DNA from: [Clostridium] citroniae WAL-17108
Lineage (GTDB): Bacteria; Bacillota; Clostridia; Lachnospirales; Lachnospiraceae
NCBI RefSeq assembly: GCF_000233455.1
Contig: NZ_JH376420.1
Span: 639,829-703,828, forward strand
Length of the DNA stretch: 64,000 nucleotides
Reading direction: 5' to 3'
Shown here: in pieces, positions 27,022 through 35,346 of the stretch
Layout: every line of letters starts with the position of its first letter
Numbering within the stretch: the stretch's first letter is position 1
The notes under the pieces: generated by a model
The model's database searches: none
Told to the model about the DNA's origin: nothing
What the model saw: the letters and a program-made list of their open reading frames with translations, nothing else
Program-made: the position numbers and the translations under genes

Positions 27022-27926
27022 ATCACCTCATCATCACTGATCGTCTTAATATAGAAACATCCCACTGCCAGCAGGATCACAAACAGGACATTGGCGGCCG
27101 CAGCGCCCTGGCTGAACTGAAACTCCTCAAAGGACAAACGGTAGGCATAGGTGGAAACCAGCTCCGTGGAATTCACAGGTCCGCCCTTTGTCATCACCCA
27201 CACCAGGTCAAAGACCTTAAAGGTGTACACAAATCCCAGGGTGAGCACGGACATGATGGCCGGCTTTATCATGGGAATGGTGATCAGGAACAACGTCTGG
27301 AGCTTGCCTGCCCCGTCCAGGCCGGCACTCTCGTATATATCGCCGGGAATGGTGGTCAGGCCGGTGATGAGAAGCATCATATTAAAGGGAATACCGATCC
27401 ATATATTGGCTGCCACAGCCGCGGCCATGGCAAGCCCGGGTTTTAAGAGCCAGTCCAGCGGCTGCTTCACAAGTCCCAGCCCCATGAGGAACTGATTGAT
27501 GATACCGCCGCTGCTTGCAAACATGAACTTAAACAAAAGTCCGGCAACCGTCACAGGCAGCAGCCAGGATATCATGGTGACTCCCCGGAAAAAGGAACAT
27601 CCGGGGAATTTCTTGTTAAACAGAAGGGCCAGGCCGAATCCGATCATAAACTGGAAAAAGATTGAACAGACCGTAAAGATCAGGGTATTTAAAATCGCCT
27701 TGGAAAGGATGGAATTCTTTCCTGTAAACAATTCGCTGTAGTTCCGAAACCCTACGAAATTCTGTTTGGTTGCATCTGAGAATGTATACACATCCACATT
27801 TTTAAAACTCAGTATGATATTCTGTATCATCGGATAGCCGATGAATATAAGCATATATAACACTGCCGGAGCCGCAAACAAAAAGCCCATTTTAGCAGCG
27901 GTATCCATTCTCCTATTTCCTTTCAT
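27018..27926 (-). CDS. ABC sugar transporter permease (MalF/LacF type)
   Basis: 302 residues with an N-terminal cytoplasmic stretch and six helices. The EAA loop is YESAGLDGAGKLQTLFLITI. It pairs with the MalG-type permease by ATGA-like overlap. Three small hairpins at 27949-28018 separate it from the binding-protein gene, probably lowering permease expression relative to the binding protein. Confidence 0.9.
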   Translation of the reverse strand: MKGNRRMDTAAKMGFLFAAPAVLYMLIFIGYPMIQNIILSFKNVDVYTFSDATKQNFVGFRNYSELFTGKNSILSKAILNTLIFTVCSIFFQFMIGFGLALLFNKKFPGCSFFRGVTMISWLLPVTVAGLLFKFMFASSGGIINQFLMGLGLVKQPLDWLLKPGLAMAAAVAANIWIGIPFNMMLLITGLTTIPGDIYESAGLDGAGKLQTLFLITIPMIKPAIMSVLTLGFVYTFKVFDLVWVMTKGGPVNSTELVSTYAYRLSFEEFQFSQGAAAANVLFVILLAVGCFYIKTISDDEVM

Positions 27927-27948
27927 CTTACCTCTTTCCTCCTGTGAT

Positions 27949-28018
27949 GGGGACCTGTCCCCTTTGCTCCTGAGACCGGGGGCAGATCCCTTTTACCTCT
28001 GCGGCCGGGACAGGTCCC
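27949..28018 (-). repeat. Three related GGGAC/GTCCC hairpins between binding-protein and permease genes
   Basis: Palindromes GGGGACCTGTCCCC (27949-27962) and GGGACAGGTCCC (28007-28018), with an imperfect relative at 27977-27990 between them. On the minus strand each is preceded by AAAAGGG-like or CAAAGGG words. They form a triplicate of about 28 nt each in the only sizeable gap of the transport genes. Confidence 0.7.
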
Positions 28019-28044
28019 TTTTGTCCTCCGCCGAATTTGTGCTT

Positions 28045-29301
28045 TTATTTCACTGCGTCCACTGCTTCCTGCGTATCCTCAGCCACCTGTTCCGGTGTCT
28101 TTGACAGGGTCAGGACTTCCTGGAACCCTTTCTGGATCGCAGAGGAATAGGATGGCCATGAGGCGGAAGGTCCTCTTGGGATAGAGGTTTCCAGCTGGGT
28201 GATAAACTCCGCCTGGATGGGGTCATCGGTCCAGTAAGCGTCCTTGGCAGCTTCTGTCTTTGGAGGGAAGGAGCCGTACTGCTTCATGGCGTCCACCATC
28301 ACCTGGGTCTGGTCATAATATTTTAAAAATGCAACAGCGCCTGCCGTATCATCCTTGGCAACCACGCCCATGTTCTCGCCGCCCAGAATGGAGGTGGCCT
28401 GACCGCTGGCATCATCCATCTTGGGAAGGACGGTCACGCCGTAATTCAGATCCGGCGCATCCTTGGCGATTCCCGGGATCTGCCAGGGCCCGTTCTGCTG
28501 CATGGCCAGATTGCCTGCAATAAAGTTATTGTTTACGTCAGACTGTGTCCAGTTTACACATTCCTTTGTCCATGAACCGTCTGTGATCATCTCCTGCATC
28601 AGGTCATAGGCCTTGATTCCTCCCTTGATGTCTGTGTAGCTGCCTCCTGCGGTATAGAGCCACTGCAGGCACTGGAACGTGCCCTCGTCCGTATTGGTGG
28701 CTGCATTTCCAAAACCCGTAACTCCGTCTTTGGTCAGGGCCTTTGCCATCTCATGGAACTGCTCCCATGTGGTATTCTCATCAGGATACTCCACCCCTGC
28801 TGCATCGAACATATCTTTATTGTAGAACAGGGCCGTACAGTTGGTGGCAAACGGAATGCCGTAATGCCTGCCATCCGCCATGGTGGATTCCATGGGGCCT
28901 TGTATGTATTCATCCCACTTAATATCCGCGTCCGATATGTCACCGAATAATCCCAGTGAAATAAAGCTTGCCATGGAACAGCCGTCCAGGATGACCAGAT
29001 CCGGCAGTTCTCCCGATGCGATCCCCAGGGTGAGCTGCTTCTCATAATCGGAGAAGGGCACATAAACGTGGCTTGCAACATATTCATTCTGGGAAGAATT
29101 AAATCCGTCCAGCAGGCTGGTCATCATCTCCTTCTGGGCGTCTGTCTCAAAATAATCCCAGATAACGACCTCCTTTTTACTGCCCGTATCCGCGGCGGCC
29201 GCCTGTGTGCTTCCCCCTGACGTATTCCCCGAACCGCATCCCGATACCATTGCCGCAGTCATTGCTGCACATAATAAGGTACTGACAAATCTCTTCTTCA
29301 T
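28045..29301 (-). CDS. Extracellular sugar-binding lipoprotein (family 1)
   Basis: 418 residues. Lipoprotein signal peptide with cleavage before Cys in MVSGCGSG, then a low-complexity linker and a family 1 solute-binding fold (EVVIWDYFETDAQKEMMTSL, GIASGELPDLVILDG, YGIPFATNCTALFYNKDMFD, AMQQNGPWQIPGIA). It would deliver sugar to the two permeases just downstream. AGGGAGG precedes the ATG. It has its own likely promoter (29332-29360) below the long hairpin, so it can be expressed apart from the upstream genes. Confidence 0.9.
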   Translation of the reverse strand: MKKRFVSTLLCAAMTAAMVSGCGSGNTSGGSTQAAAADTGSKKEVVIWDYFETDAQKEMMTSLLDGFNSSQNEYVASHVYVPFSDYEKQLTLGIASGELPDLVILDGCSMASFISLGLFGDISDADIKWDEYIQGPMESTMADGRHYGIPFATNCTALFYNKDMFDAAGVEYPDENTTWEQFHEMAKALTKDGVTGFGNAATNTDEGTFQCLQWLYTAGGSYTDIKGGIKAYDLMQEMITDGSWTKECVNWTQSDVNNNFIAGNLAMQQNGPWQIPGIAKDAPDLNYGVTVLPKMDDASGQATSILGGENMGVVAKDDTAGAVAFLKYYDQTQVMVDAMKQYGSFPPKTEAAKDAYWTDDPIQAEFITQLETSIPRGPSASWPSYSSAIQKGFQEVLTLSKTPEQVAEDTQEAVDAVK

Positions 29302-29331
29302 TAAAAAACCTCCCTCTTGTTTAATGCTTTC

Positions 29332-29361
29332 ATTATAAAAGGGGAGGGAGGGTTTTGTTAG
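29332..29361 (-). promoter_or_regulatory. Possible promoter of the binding protein-permease-GH127 unit
   Basis: On the minus strand, CTAACA (29361-29356), 18-nt spacer, TATAAT (29337-29332), about 30 nt before the ATG at 29301. Confidence 0.4.
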
Positions 29362-29369
29362 GGGAAAAT

Positions 29370-29436
29370 ATTAAAGAGGGTGGATATATTTTAAATCCCT
29401 GGAAAAACAGGTTTAAAATTATCCACCCTCTTTAAT
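29370..29436 (-). other. Long inverted repeat between the two binding-protein genes
   Basis: Arms ATTAAAGAGGGTGGATA (29370-29386) and TATCCACCCTCTTTAAT (29420-29436) pair perfectly over 17 bp. An inner stem ATTTTAAA (29388-29395)/TTTAAAAT (29412-29419) continues the helix, and the tip holds CCTG/CAGG. It includes the stop codon of the upstream gene at 29432-29434. There is no T run after it, so an mRNA stability or processing element is as likely as a terminator. Confidence 0.75.
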
Positions 29437-30697
29437 TTTCTCTACCCTGGACCTTGGATCCGATCCGCTCTGCCGCCTCCTGCGGCGTCATTCCCCCTGT
29501 TATGACCTCATACAGGCTTTCGGAAAGCACGCCTGTGATCTTGGGCCAATAGGAGTAGGCGCTCCTTGTAATGCAGTGGTCCATCTGTTCCACAAACACC
29601 TGGTAAACCGGATTCTTTTCCTGGAATTTTTCCGCCAGATGCCTGACAGGAGGCAGGGAATACATTTGCTTATTGAGACTGAGCATGACTTCGTCTTTAT
29701 AATAATAGGACATAAGCGCCATGACCCCATCCATGTTCTTTCCCTTAACGACCCCAAAATTCTCCCCGCCGGTTACCACAATACTCTGTTGGTCTACCGG
29801 AAGCTTGACCACTCCGTAATCAACGCCTGCCTCCTCCACCAAAGGAAGGGCCCAGGGACCGTTCTCCATCATGGCGCATTTACCTGCCGCAAACTGTCTG
29901 GCCACATCCACCTGGGACCAGTTGATACAGTCCTTGGGCATGATCCCCTCCTCCACCATATCCCGCAGCAGCGCAAGGGCCTTTACGGTCCCATCCCCTC
30001 CCAGATCATCCATCTCCTCCCCGGTTGACAAGATCCAGGGTACCAGCTGGAAAGAGGACTGCTCCTCCACAATTGCCGACATGATAAAACCGTACCTCTC
30101 CCCTGTGGTCATTGCCCTGGCAGCCTTCAGAAATTCTTCCCAGTTCTCAGGCGGCTCCATACCGGCTTCCCGGAACATTTCCCTGTTATACACAAGACCC
30201 ACGTTATTGCAGCAAAAAGGCATGCCATAGTATCTGCCGTCATACTGCACCGAGGAGAGGACTTCCGGGTAAAACTGGGACAGATCATACCGCCCCTCCA
30301 CGGCCTGCGTGATGTCCTCAAAAATGCCCAGGTCCACGTATTTGCGCATATCCGGGTTATCGATCAACACCACATCCGGCAGCTTTCCCTCCGCCACTCC
30401 AATGGATAAAAGCTTTTTAAATTCCGAGGAAGGCCCCTGGTATTCCCATCTGGCCATGTATTCATCCTGGCTGTTGTTAAAGCCTTCCACCAGACGGTCC
30501 AGTCCTTCTTTCTGCTGTTTTGTCTCATAATAGGACCAGAGCACCACTTCCCGCGGCCCTGTTTCCTGCCCCGGCAGTTCAGGCGCCCTAATCTGCACAC
30601 CGCAGCCTCCCAGACAGATCAGGGAGAACAGGATACAGAACAGGGTATAACACCCGGCCGGCCGTCTTTTTGTCCGGCTCTCTGTTTTCCATTTCAT
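29432..30697 (-). CDS. Second extracellular sugar-binding lipoprotein, directly after the YesN-type regulator
   Basis: 421 residues from the ATG at 30697, preceded by AAGGAGGG; a GTG at 30727 is poorer. Lipobox LICLGGCGVQ, then a family 1 fold (EVVLWSYYETKQQKEGLDRL, LPDVVLIDNPDMRKYVD, YGMPFCCNNVGLVYNREMF, AMMENGPWALPLVEE). It is clearly paralogous to the lipoprotein at 28045-29301 (FNNSQ-EY, INWSQ-V and ENFGV/ENMGV shared). Its position right behind the kinase-regulator pair suggests it may present ligand to the YesM kinase rather than, or as well as, to the transporter. Confidence 0.88.
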   Translation of the reverse strand: MKWKTESRTKRRPAGCYTLFCILFSLICLGGCGVQIRAPELPGQETGPREVVLWSYYETKQQKEGLDRLVEGFNNSQDEYMARWEYQGPSSEFKKLLSIGVAEGKLPDVVLIDNPDMRKYVDLGIFEDITQAVEGRYDLSQFYPEVLSSVQYDGRYYGMPFCCNNVGLVYNREMFREAGMEPPENWEEFLKAARAMTTGERYGFIMSAIVEEQSSFQLVPWILSTGEEMDDLGGDGTVKALALLRDMVEEGIMPKDCINWSQVDVARQFAAGKCAMMENGPWALPLVEEAGVDYGVVKLPVDQQSIVVTGGENFGVVKGKNMDGVMALMSYYYKDEVMLSLNKQMYSLPPVRHLAEKFQEKNPVYQVFVEQMDHCITRSAYSYWPKITGVLSESLYEVITGGMTPQEAAERIGSKVQGREN

Positions 30698-30729
30698 GCC
30701 ATCCCTCCTTTGCAGAGTATCTTTCACGC

Positions 30730-32253
30730 CTAGTCCATCTGCCTGTAATCCCCGGGGGATATGCCGAGTTCATCTTTGAACACCCTTGCAAAGTATTTGG
30801 GATCCGTGTAGCCTACTGTCTCCGCGATTTCATATACCTTCATGTCCGTACCTTTCAAAAGCCGCTTTGCATGGCTGATCCTGAATTTCCTTAAAAATGT
30901 GGAAAAATTCTCCCCCATCTCCCGGTTAAACAGCGTACTCAGGTATTCCGGAGTGATTCCCAGCTTACCGGCCACCTCCTCCAGGGAAATTCCCTCCTGG
31001 TAATGCTCCCTGATATAGTTGATAGCGCGTTTGATGGTGTAATTGCTGATGTCCTCTTTTACCCTATGGGGGCTGCACACAAGGGAAAGTCCATCCCCAT
31101 AGCTTTGTTCCAGTTCCCGCAGGGTAACTGCCTCCGTACACCGGGTCAGCAGGTCTGCGTTCTGCAGCTGCCCGTAGGTGTCCCCGTCTATCTCGCGGAC
31201 GGTATCTAAAAGCAAGTAAGTGGCTTTCAGATATGCCTGCCGTATTTCCTGCTCCCGGTAAGGTCCGTCTTTCATAAACTCCATGAACATTTCCCCCGTT
31301 TTCCGGGCATTTTCCAGATCTCCCCTGCACAGGGCATTCTTCATATCGGCGCCAAGGTCGGCAGGAAAACGGAACTCCTTCCAGTCAACCGCGTCCATGC
31401 GTTCCCTGGTGACCAGATCTCCCTCCGTAACAGGCAGGGCCTCCCTGATCAGAAGTTCCGCATCCCGCGCTCCCTTTTGGACAGACTCCCACCCTTTCAT
31501 GGAAACCATGGCCCAGACCGCCCGGCCGTCCCTTTGCTTATAAGGCCGCACGATCTTCCGCTCCACTGCCTGGCAGAGCAGGCAGGATACGTCCTCATCC
31601 TCCGGCAGGGCGGCCAGACCCAGGAACTGACGCCTTCCCCTGTCCCACGATACATGGAGCCGGACGGAAGGCAGCAGTGCCCTGATCTGGTCAAACTTTC
31701 CGCCGATCTCCTCCTCATAACCGATGGGTGCATCCCCTGTATATCCTAAATACAGCTGGAAATGAACAAAAGCGCCAAAACCGCAGATCGTTCTCACCCG
31801 TCTGTCTTCCTCCTCCGACAGCGGACCGCCATAAATCAACTCCTTGATGCACTGTCCCGGAGTGCCGGCATTTTTCTGTTCTTCCGCCTCCATCTTTCTC
31901 TGGGTGCGCTCCAGCAGATCCACAATATCCTCTGCTGCCAGAGGCTTTAGCAGATAGTCGTCCACACCAAAATGAATGGCTTTCTTTGCATAATCGAATT
32001 CAGAATATCCGCTGAGTATCACAGCCCGGATGGGAAGACTCATGCCGTGAAGGGCTTCGATCATCTGAAGCCCATCCATCACCGGCATACGGATATCTGT
32101 TATGACCAGATCCGGCTTGAATCTAAGCGCAAGAGACAGGCCCTCCTGTCCGTTGGACGCCTCCCCGATCACCGTGTGCCCGGTATGTGATTTGATCAGT
32201 CTTGCCAGACCTTCCCTTATCATCACTTCATCTTCTACGATCAGTATCCTCAT
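30730..32253 (-). CDS. YesN-type response regulator (receiver + AraC DNA-binding domain)
   Basis: 507 residues. Receiver RILIVEDEVMIREGLARL with the Asp in LVITDIRMPVMDGLQM and the Lys in DYLLKPLAAED. A middle region of unknown fold follows, then a C-terminal AraC helix-turn-helix pair (GISLEEVAGKLGITPEYLST, MKVYEIAETVGYTDPKYFAR). These regulators activate neighbouring carbohydrate-transport genes. It starts 10 nt after the YesM-type kinase gene. Confidence 0.9.
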   Translation of the reverse strand: MRILIVEDEVMIREGLARLIKSHTGHTVIGEASNGQEGLSLALRFKPDLVITDIRMPVMDGLQMIEALHGMSLPIRAVILSGYSEFDYAKKAIHFGVDDYLLKPLAAEDIVDLLERTQRKMEAEEQKNAGTPGQCIKELIYGGPLSEEEDRRVRTICGFGAFVHFQLYLGYTGDAPIGYEEEIGGKFDQIRALLPSVRLHVSWDRGRRQFLGLAALPEDEDVSCLLCQAVERKIVRPYKQRDGRAVWAMVSMKGWESVQKGARDAELLIREALPVTEGDLVTRERMDAVDWKEFRFPADLGADMKNALCRGDLENARKTGEMFMEFMKDGPYREQEIRQAYLKATYLLLDTVREIDGDTYGQLQNADLLTRCTEAVTLRELEQSYGDGLSLVCSPHRVKEDISNYTIKRAINYIREHYQEGISLEEVAGKLGITPEYLSTLFNREMGENFSTFLRKFRISHAKRLLKGTDMKVYEIAETVGYTDPKYFARVFKDELGISPGDYRQMD

Positions 32254-32263
32254 GATATCCTCC

Positions 32264-34075
32264 TTAAGACGGCCTGTTCACAGGCAGGGTCAGGGTGACC
32301 ACCGTACCCATTCCCTCAATGCTGTTCACATTCCACACAGCTTCCTTTCCATAGTACATGTCCATTCTGGCAAATGCATTGTGCAGGCCAATGCTTCCTC
32401 CCTCATCCTTTACCGCCTGTTCACGCACATTAAAGCTTTCCGCCATCTCCCGGGACATTCCCTTTCCATTGTCCTCTATTATGATATTCAGCCGTTCTCC
32501 GGTCTCGGACAGGAACAGGTCCACCCTGAGCACCCCTCCCTTTTCCGTTCCCTTAAAGCCGTGGATAATGGCATTCTCCACAAAGGGTTGGAGGAGCAGC
32601 TTATAGATCATCACCTTCCTGGCTTCTTCTGTTACATTCAGCGAAAACCGGAAGGACTGGTTAAAACGCATCTGCTGAAGACTTACATATTTTTCCAGCC
32701 AATCGGCCACCTCCGATACACTGGCCATCTGATTGCTCTGGTTCACGCTGTAACGCAGGATAACGCCAAGGTTGCGCAGCATCCTGCTGATCTCATACTC
32801 TTCTTTCTCAATGGCCATCCAGTTGATGGAATCCAGGGTATTATATAAAAAATGGGGATTGATCTGTGCTTCCAGTGCACGGATCTCCGCATTTTTCTGC
32901 TGATCCTTTGCCTGTGACACCTCAGCCACCAGGTTTCTGACCTTGCCTGTCATATCATTGAAGTTGCTGGCGATCTGTCCCAGCTCGTCCCTGCTCTCCA
33001 GAGCAACGGACACATTCAGGTTCCCCTCCTTGACCTGGTCGATCCCATCTGTGATCAGGGCCACAGAGCTGCCGATCCTGCGCACAATATAGCAGATCAG
33101 CACACTGGAAAACAGGATGGCTGTCAGACTGATGACAATGAACATGATCTGGTTGTTCCTTATGTCCCGCATCATATAATCCTTATTGTATACATTGTAA
33201 TACACCCATCCCCTGTGCTCATTCACATATGTATTCACAGCCGTGTTCTGGCCTTTCAACAGTCCCGTCACACTGACAAATTCCTGTACGGACAGCTTTG
33301 GGTTCATATTGATCCCCGTGTAGAAGGGATTGGGGTAGGATATGACAAAGCCGGTCCGGTCCGTGATAAAGTTTATATTGTACTCGGCCTCGTCTTCTGC
33401 AATGGCAACCGCGCAGATGTCCCGCAGCACGCTCTCGTCCACACTCATGACAATGGTGGCAATAACGCCTTTATCCAGATTATTATAATCATACATACAT
33501 TTTGAGATATGGAAATAGTACTCATCCCCGTCATAGCCCTTATACCTGGTTGTGGGCGTGACCAGCATTCCAGGCTGGCCCTGCACATCACGGTAAGGCG
33601 CTATCTCCCTCAGGTCACCGTAATCATCCCACAAATTCTCAATGGAGGAACCGGTGCCGGCATCATATGTAACCGACTGGCCGTTGGAACAGATAACACT
33701 GATGCAGCGCACGCCTTTTACCGACTTCTCAGCCTGCTGCAGCCGGTTATATATGGTGTGGAAAGCAACCTCCCGTTCACCGGCTTCCCGTTCCATAAGG
33801 ATATTTACATTTTCTATGATCTTATCATCCACATAGATCTGATATACCAGGTTGGTGTAAATGTCCATGGTCAGGTCCACCCGTTCCGAGAGCTGGGTCA
33901 GATTGTCCACCATCAGGGTATCGATCTTGCGTTTCAGGGAATTGGAATTCATCCTGTATCCAATGAACTGGATGGCCAGAATGGGGACTATGGATGCCAT
34001 GACAAAGGCAAGCATGATCTTTTTCCCTATTTTCATGTTATTGAAATGGTCCAATAAGAAAAGGTGAGGTTTCAT
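32264..34075 (-). CDS. YesM-type membrane sensor histidine kinase
   Basis: 603 residues from the ATG at 34075, 7 nt after AAGGAG; an ATG at 34108 lacks a site. Two transmembrane helices (about 19-40 and 290-310) flank a dCache-like extracellular domain. HAMP (GIDQVKEGNLNVSVA) follows, then the His_kinase motif AQINPHFLYNTLDSINWMAI with the phospho-acceptor His and an HATPase domain (ENAIIHGFKG, IIEDNGKGMS, GSIGLHNAFARM). It pairs with the YesN-type regulator. It starts 29 nt after the OCD-family gene and so is probably on its transcript. Confidence 0.9.
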   Translation of the reverse strand: MKPHLFLLDHFNNMKIGKKIMLAFVMASIVPILAIQFIGYRMNSNSLKRKIDTLMVDNLTQLSERVDLTMDIYTNLVYQIYVDDKIIENVNILMEREAGEREVAFHTIYNRLQQAEKSVKGVRCISVICSNGQSVTYDAGTGSSIENLWDDYGDLREIAPYRDVQGQPGMLVTPTTRYKGYDGDEYYFHISKCMYDYNNLDKGVIATIVMSVDESVLRDICAVAIAEDEAEYNINFITDRTGFVISYPNPFYTGINMNPKLSVQEFVSVTGLLKGQNTAVNTYVNEHRGWVYYNVYNKDYMMRDIRNNQIMFIVISLTAILFSSVLICYIVRRIGSSVALITDGIDQVKEGNLNVSVALESRDELGQIASNFNDMTGKVRNLVAEVSQAKDQQKNAEIRALEAQINPHFLYNTLDSINWMAIEKEEYEISRMLRNLGVILRYSVNQSNQMASVSEVADWLEKYVSLQQMRFNQSFRFSLNVTEEARKVMIYKLLLQPFVENAIIHGFKGTEKGGVLRVDLFLSETGERLNIIIEDNGKGMSREMAESFNVREQAVKDEGGSIGLHNAFARMDMYYGKEAVWNVNSIEGMGTVVTLTLPVNRPS

Positions 34076-34104
34076 GATCCTGCTCCTTCCTTTGTTTGTC
34101 GGGA

Positions 34105-35100
34105 TCACAGCGCAAGTATCGTTCCCACCCCTTTTTCAAGAGCTCGTTTCATCACCACATTGCCAACGGAAATATCACAGATCCCTTCCCCGCCGGTGAC
34201 CAGCAGGATCTTTTCATCATTGTCCCTGCGCCCCTGCGCCCTTCCGGTGAGGAGATCACCGATCATAACCGGCCGCAGGGACCGCGTCCCGTCCCATGGC
34301 CGTGGTCTTGACTGGATCTTGTCATAGACCTCATGATCATCCATAAAATACCGGTCAAATGACATAAACGCGTCATACTCAAAATGGTTGGCGCCGCTGA
34401 TGGAGATCGCAGTCACCCCGGGCTTCAGCCATTCCTTCTGCACCACGGTAAATGTATCGGCCCGTCCAAAGGGTGTTGAGGACAGTAAGACATCCCCTCT
34501 GGACACAACATACTCCGCATCGGTGGATATGGTGATGGAGATCCCGTGCCGCTCCTCCATTTCCTTTTTAAATCGCTCCAGGCTGTCCTCATGGGGACCC
34601 CAGGCATAGATCCGGTCAATACCCTTACACTGGCTGACCGCCGCGTCCAGATGGGTCCTGCCCTGGACTCCGCAGCCCAGCACTGAAATATTCTTATTCC
34701 CCTCCCGCACCAGATGGCGCAGGGCGATTCCGCTGACCCCGGCTGTGCGCATGCCAGTGATCCAGGTACAGTCCATCACAGCCATGGGGCAGAAGGTGTC
34801 AGGATCATTTAGAATAATCAATCCGGTAATGGTTGGAAGAGAAAAAAGCTTCGGATTTGCGGGCCTTGCCCCAAGCCATTTTGTCCCCATCTCCCTCCTG
34901 TCCACGATACGGGCAGAATATGCCTTTAAAAATCCTTCCGTATCCGGGTTTCCTATTCTGGGCTTTAAGGGGATCTCTGTCTCCCCATTACTTTTAGACC
35001 TGTATACCGCCTCAAGCACATCAATGCACTCGCTGATTGATAAATCCAAGGATTCCACATCCGAAAATGATAGATACAGCAATTCTTTTCCTATTTTCAT
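34105..35100 (-). CDS. Ornithine cyclodeaminase/mu-crystallin family protein
   Basis: 331 residues. An NAD-binding Rossmann core reads ISVLGCGVQGRTHLDAAVSQ, and the family motifs MGTKWLGARPANP and WITGMRTAGVSGIALRHLV are present. Members include ornithine cyclodeaminase, ketimine reductase and some amino-acid dehydrogenases, so the substrate is open. It is the first gene of the minus-strand unit that continues into the YesM/YesN pair and sugar-uptake genes, an unusual partner for them. The divergent double-AraC regulator shares its promoter region. Confidence 0.85.
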   Translation of the reverse strand: MKIGKELLYLSFSDVESLDLSISECIDVLEAVYRSKSNGETEIPLKPRIGNPDTEGFLKAYSARIVDRREMGTKWLGARPANPKLFSLPTITGLIILNDPDTFCPMAVMDCTWITGMRTAGVSGIALRHLVREGNKNISVLGCGVQGRTHLDAAVSQCKGIDRIYAWGPHEDSLERFKKEMEERHGISITISTDAEYVVSRGDVLLSSTPFGRADTFTVVQKEWLKPGVTAISISGANHFEYDAFMSFDRYFMDDHEVYDKIQSRPRPWDGTRSLRPVMIGDLLTGRAQGRRDNDEKILLVTGGEGICDISVGNVVMKRALEKGVGTILAL

Positions 35101-35130
35101 CTTTGCCTCCGTTCAAGACTCCCACCCCTT

Positions 35131-35182
35131 CAGGCAGTGCCTGTATCAGATAATTATACGCCATTCCCCCATAAATACGCAA
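35131..35182 (-). promoter_or_regulatory. Promoter of the OCD-family gene with downstream palindrome
   Basis: On the minus strand, TTGCGT (35182-35177), 18-nt spacer, TATAAT (35158-35153). Just downstream lies the 13-bp palindrome CAGGCAGTGCCTG (35131-35143), a candidate operator in the leader. Confidence 0.5.
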
Positions 35183-35245
35183 CCCTTGTCTTTCCATATA
35201 ACGGCACCAAGGTTACGAGTTCATTGGAATCCCATGCCCTCCTTC

Positions 35246-35274
35246 TTGATTCCACCTGAAAAAAAGTTTATAAT
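35246..35274 (+). promoter_or_regulatory. Promoter of the double-AraC regulator
   Basis: TTGATT (35246-35251), 17-nt spacer, TATAAT (35269-35274); leader about 65 nt to the ATG at 35347. Confidence 0.6.
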
Positions 35275-35346
35275 AGCCAATGGAGTACCCTGTATTCCAA
35301 GATTACTCCTGGACAGTTACAAATAACCATACAAAGGGAGACTGCT

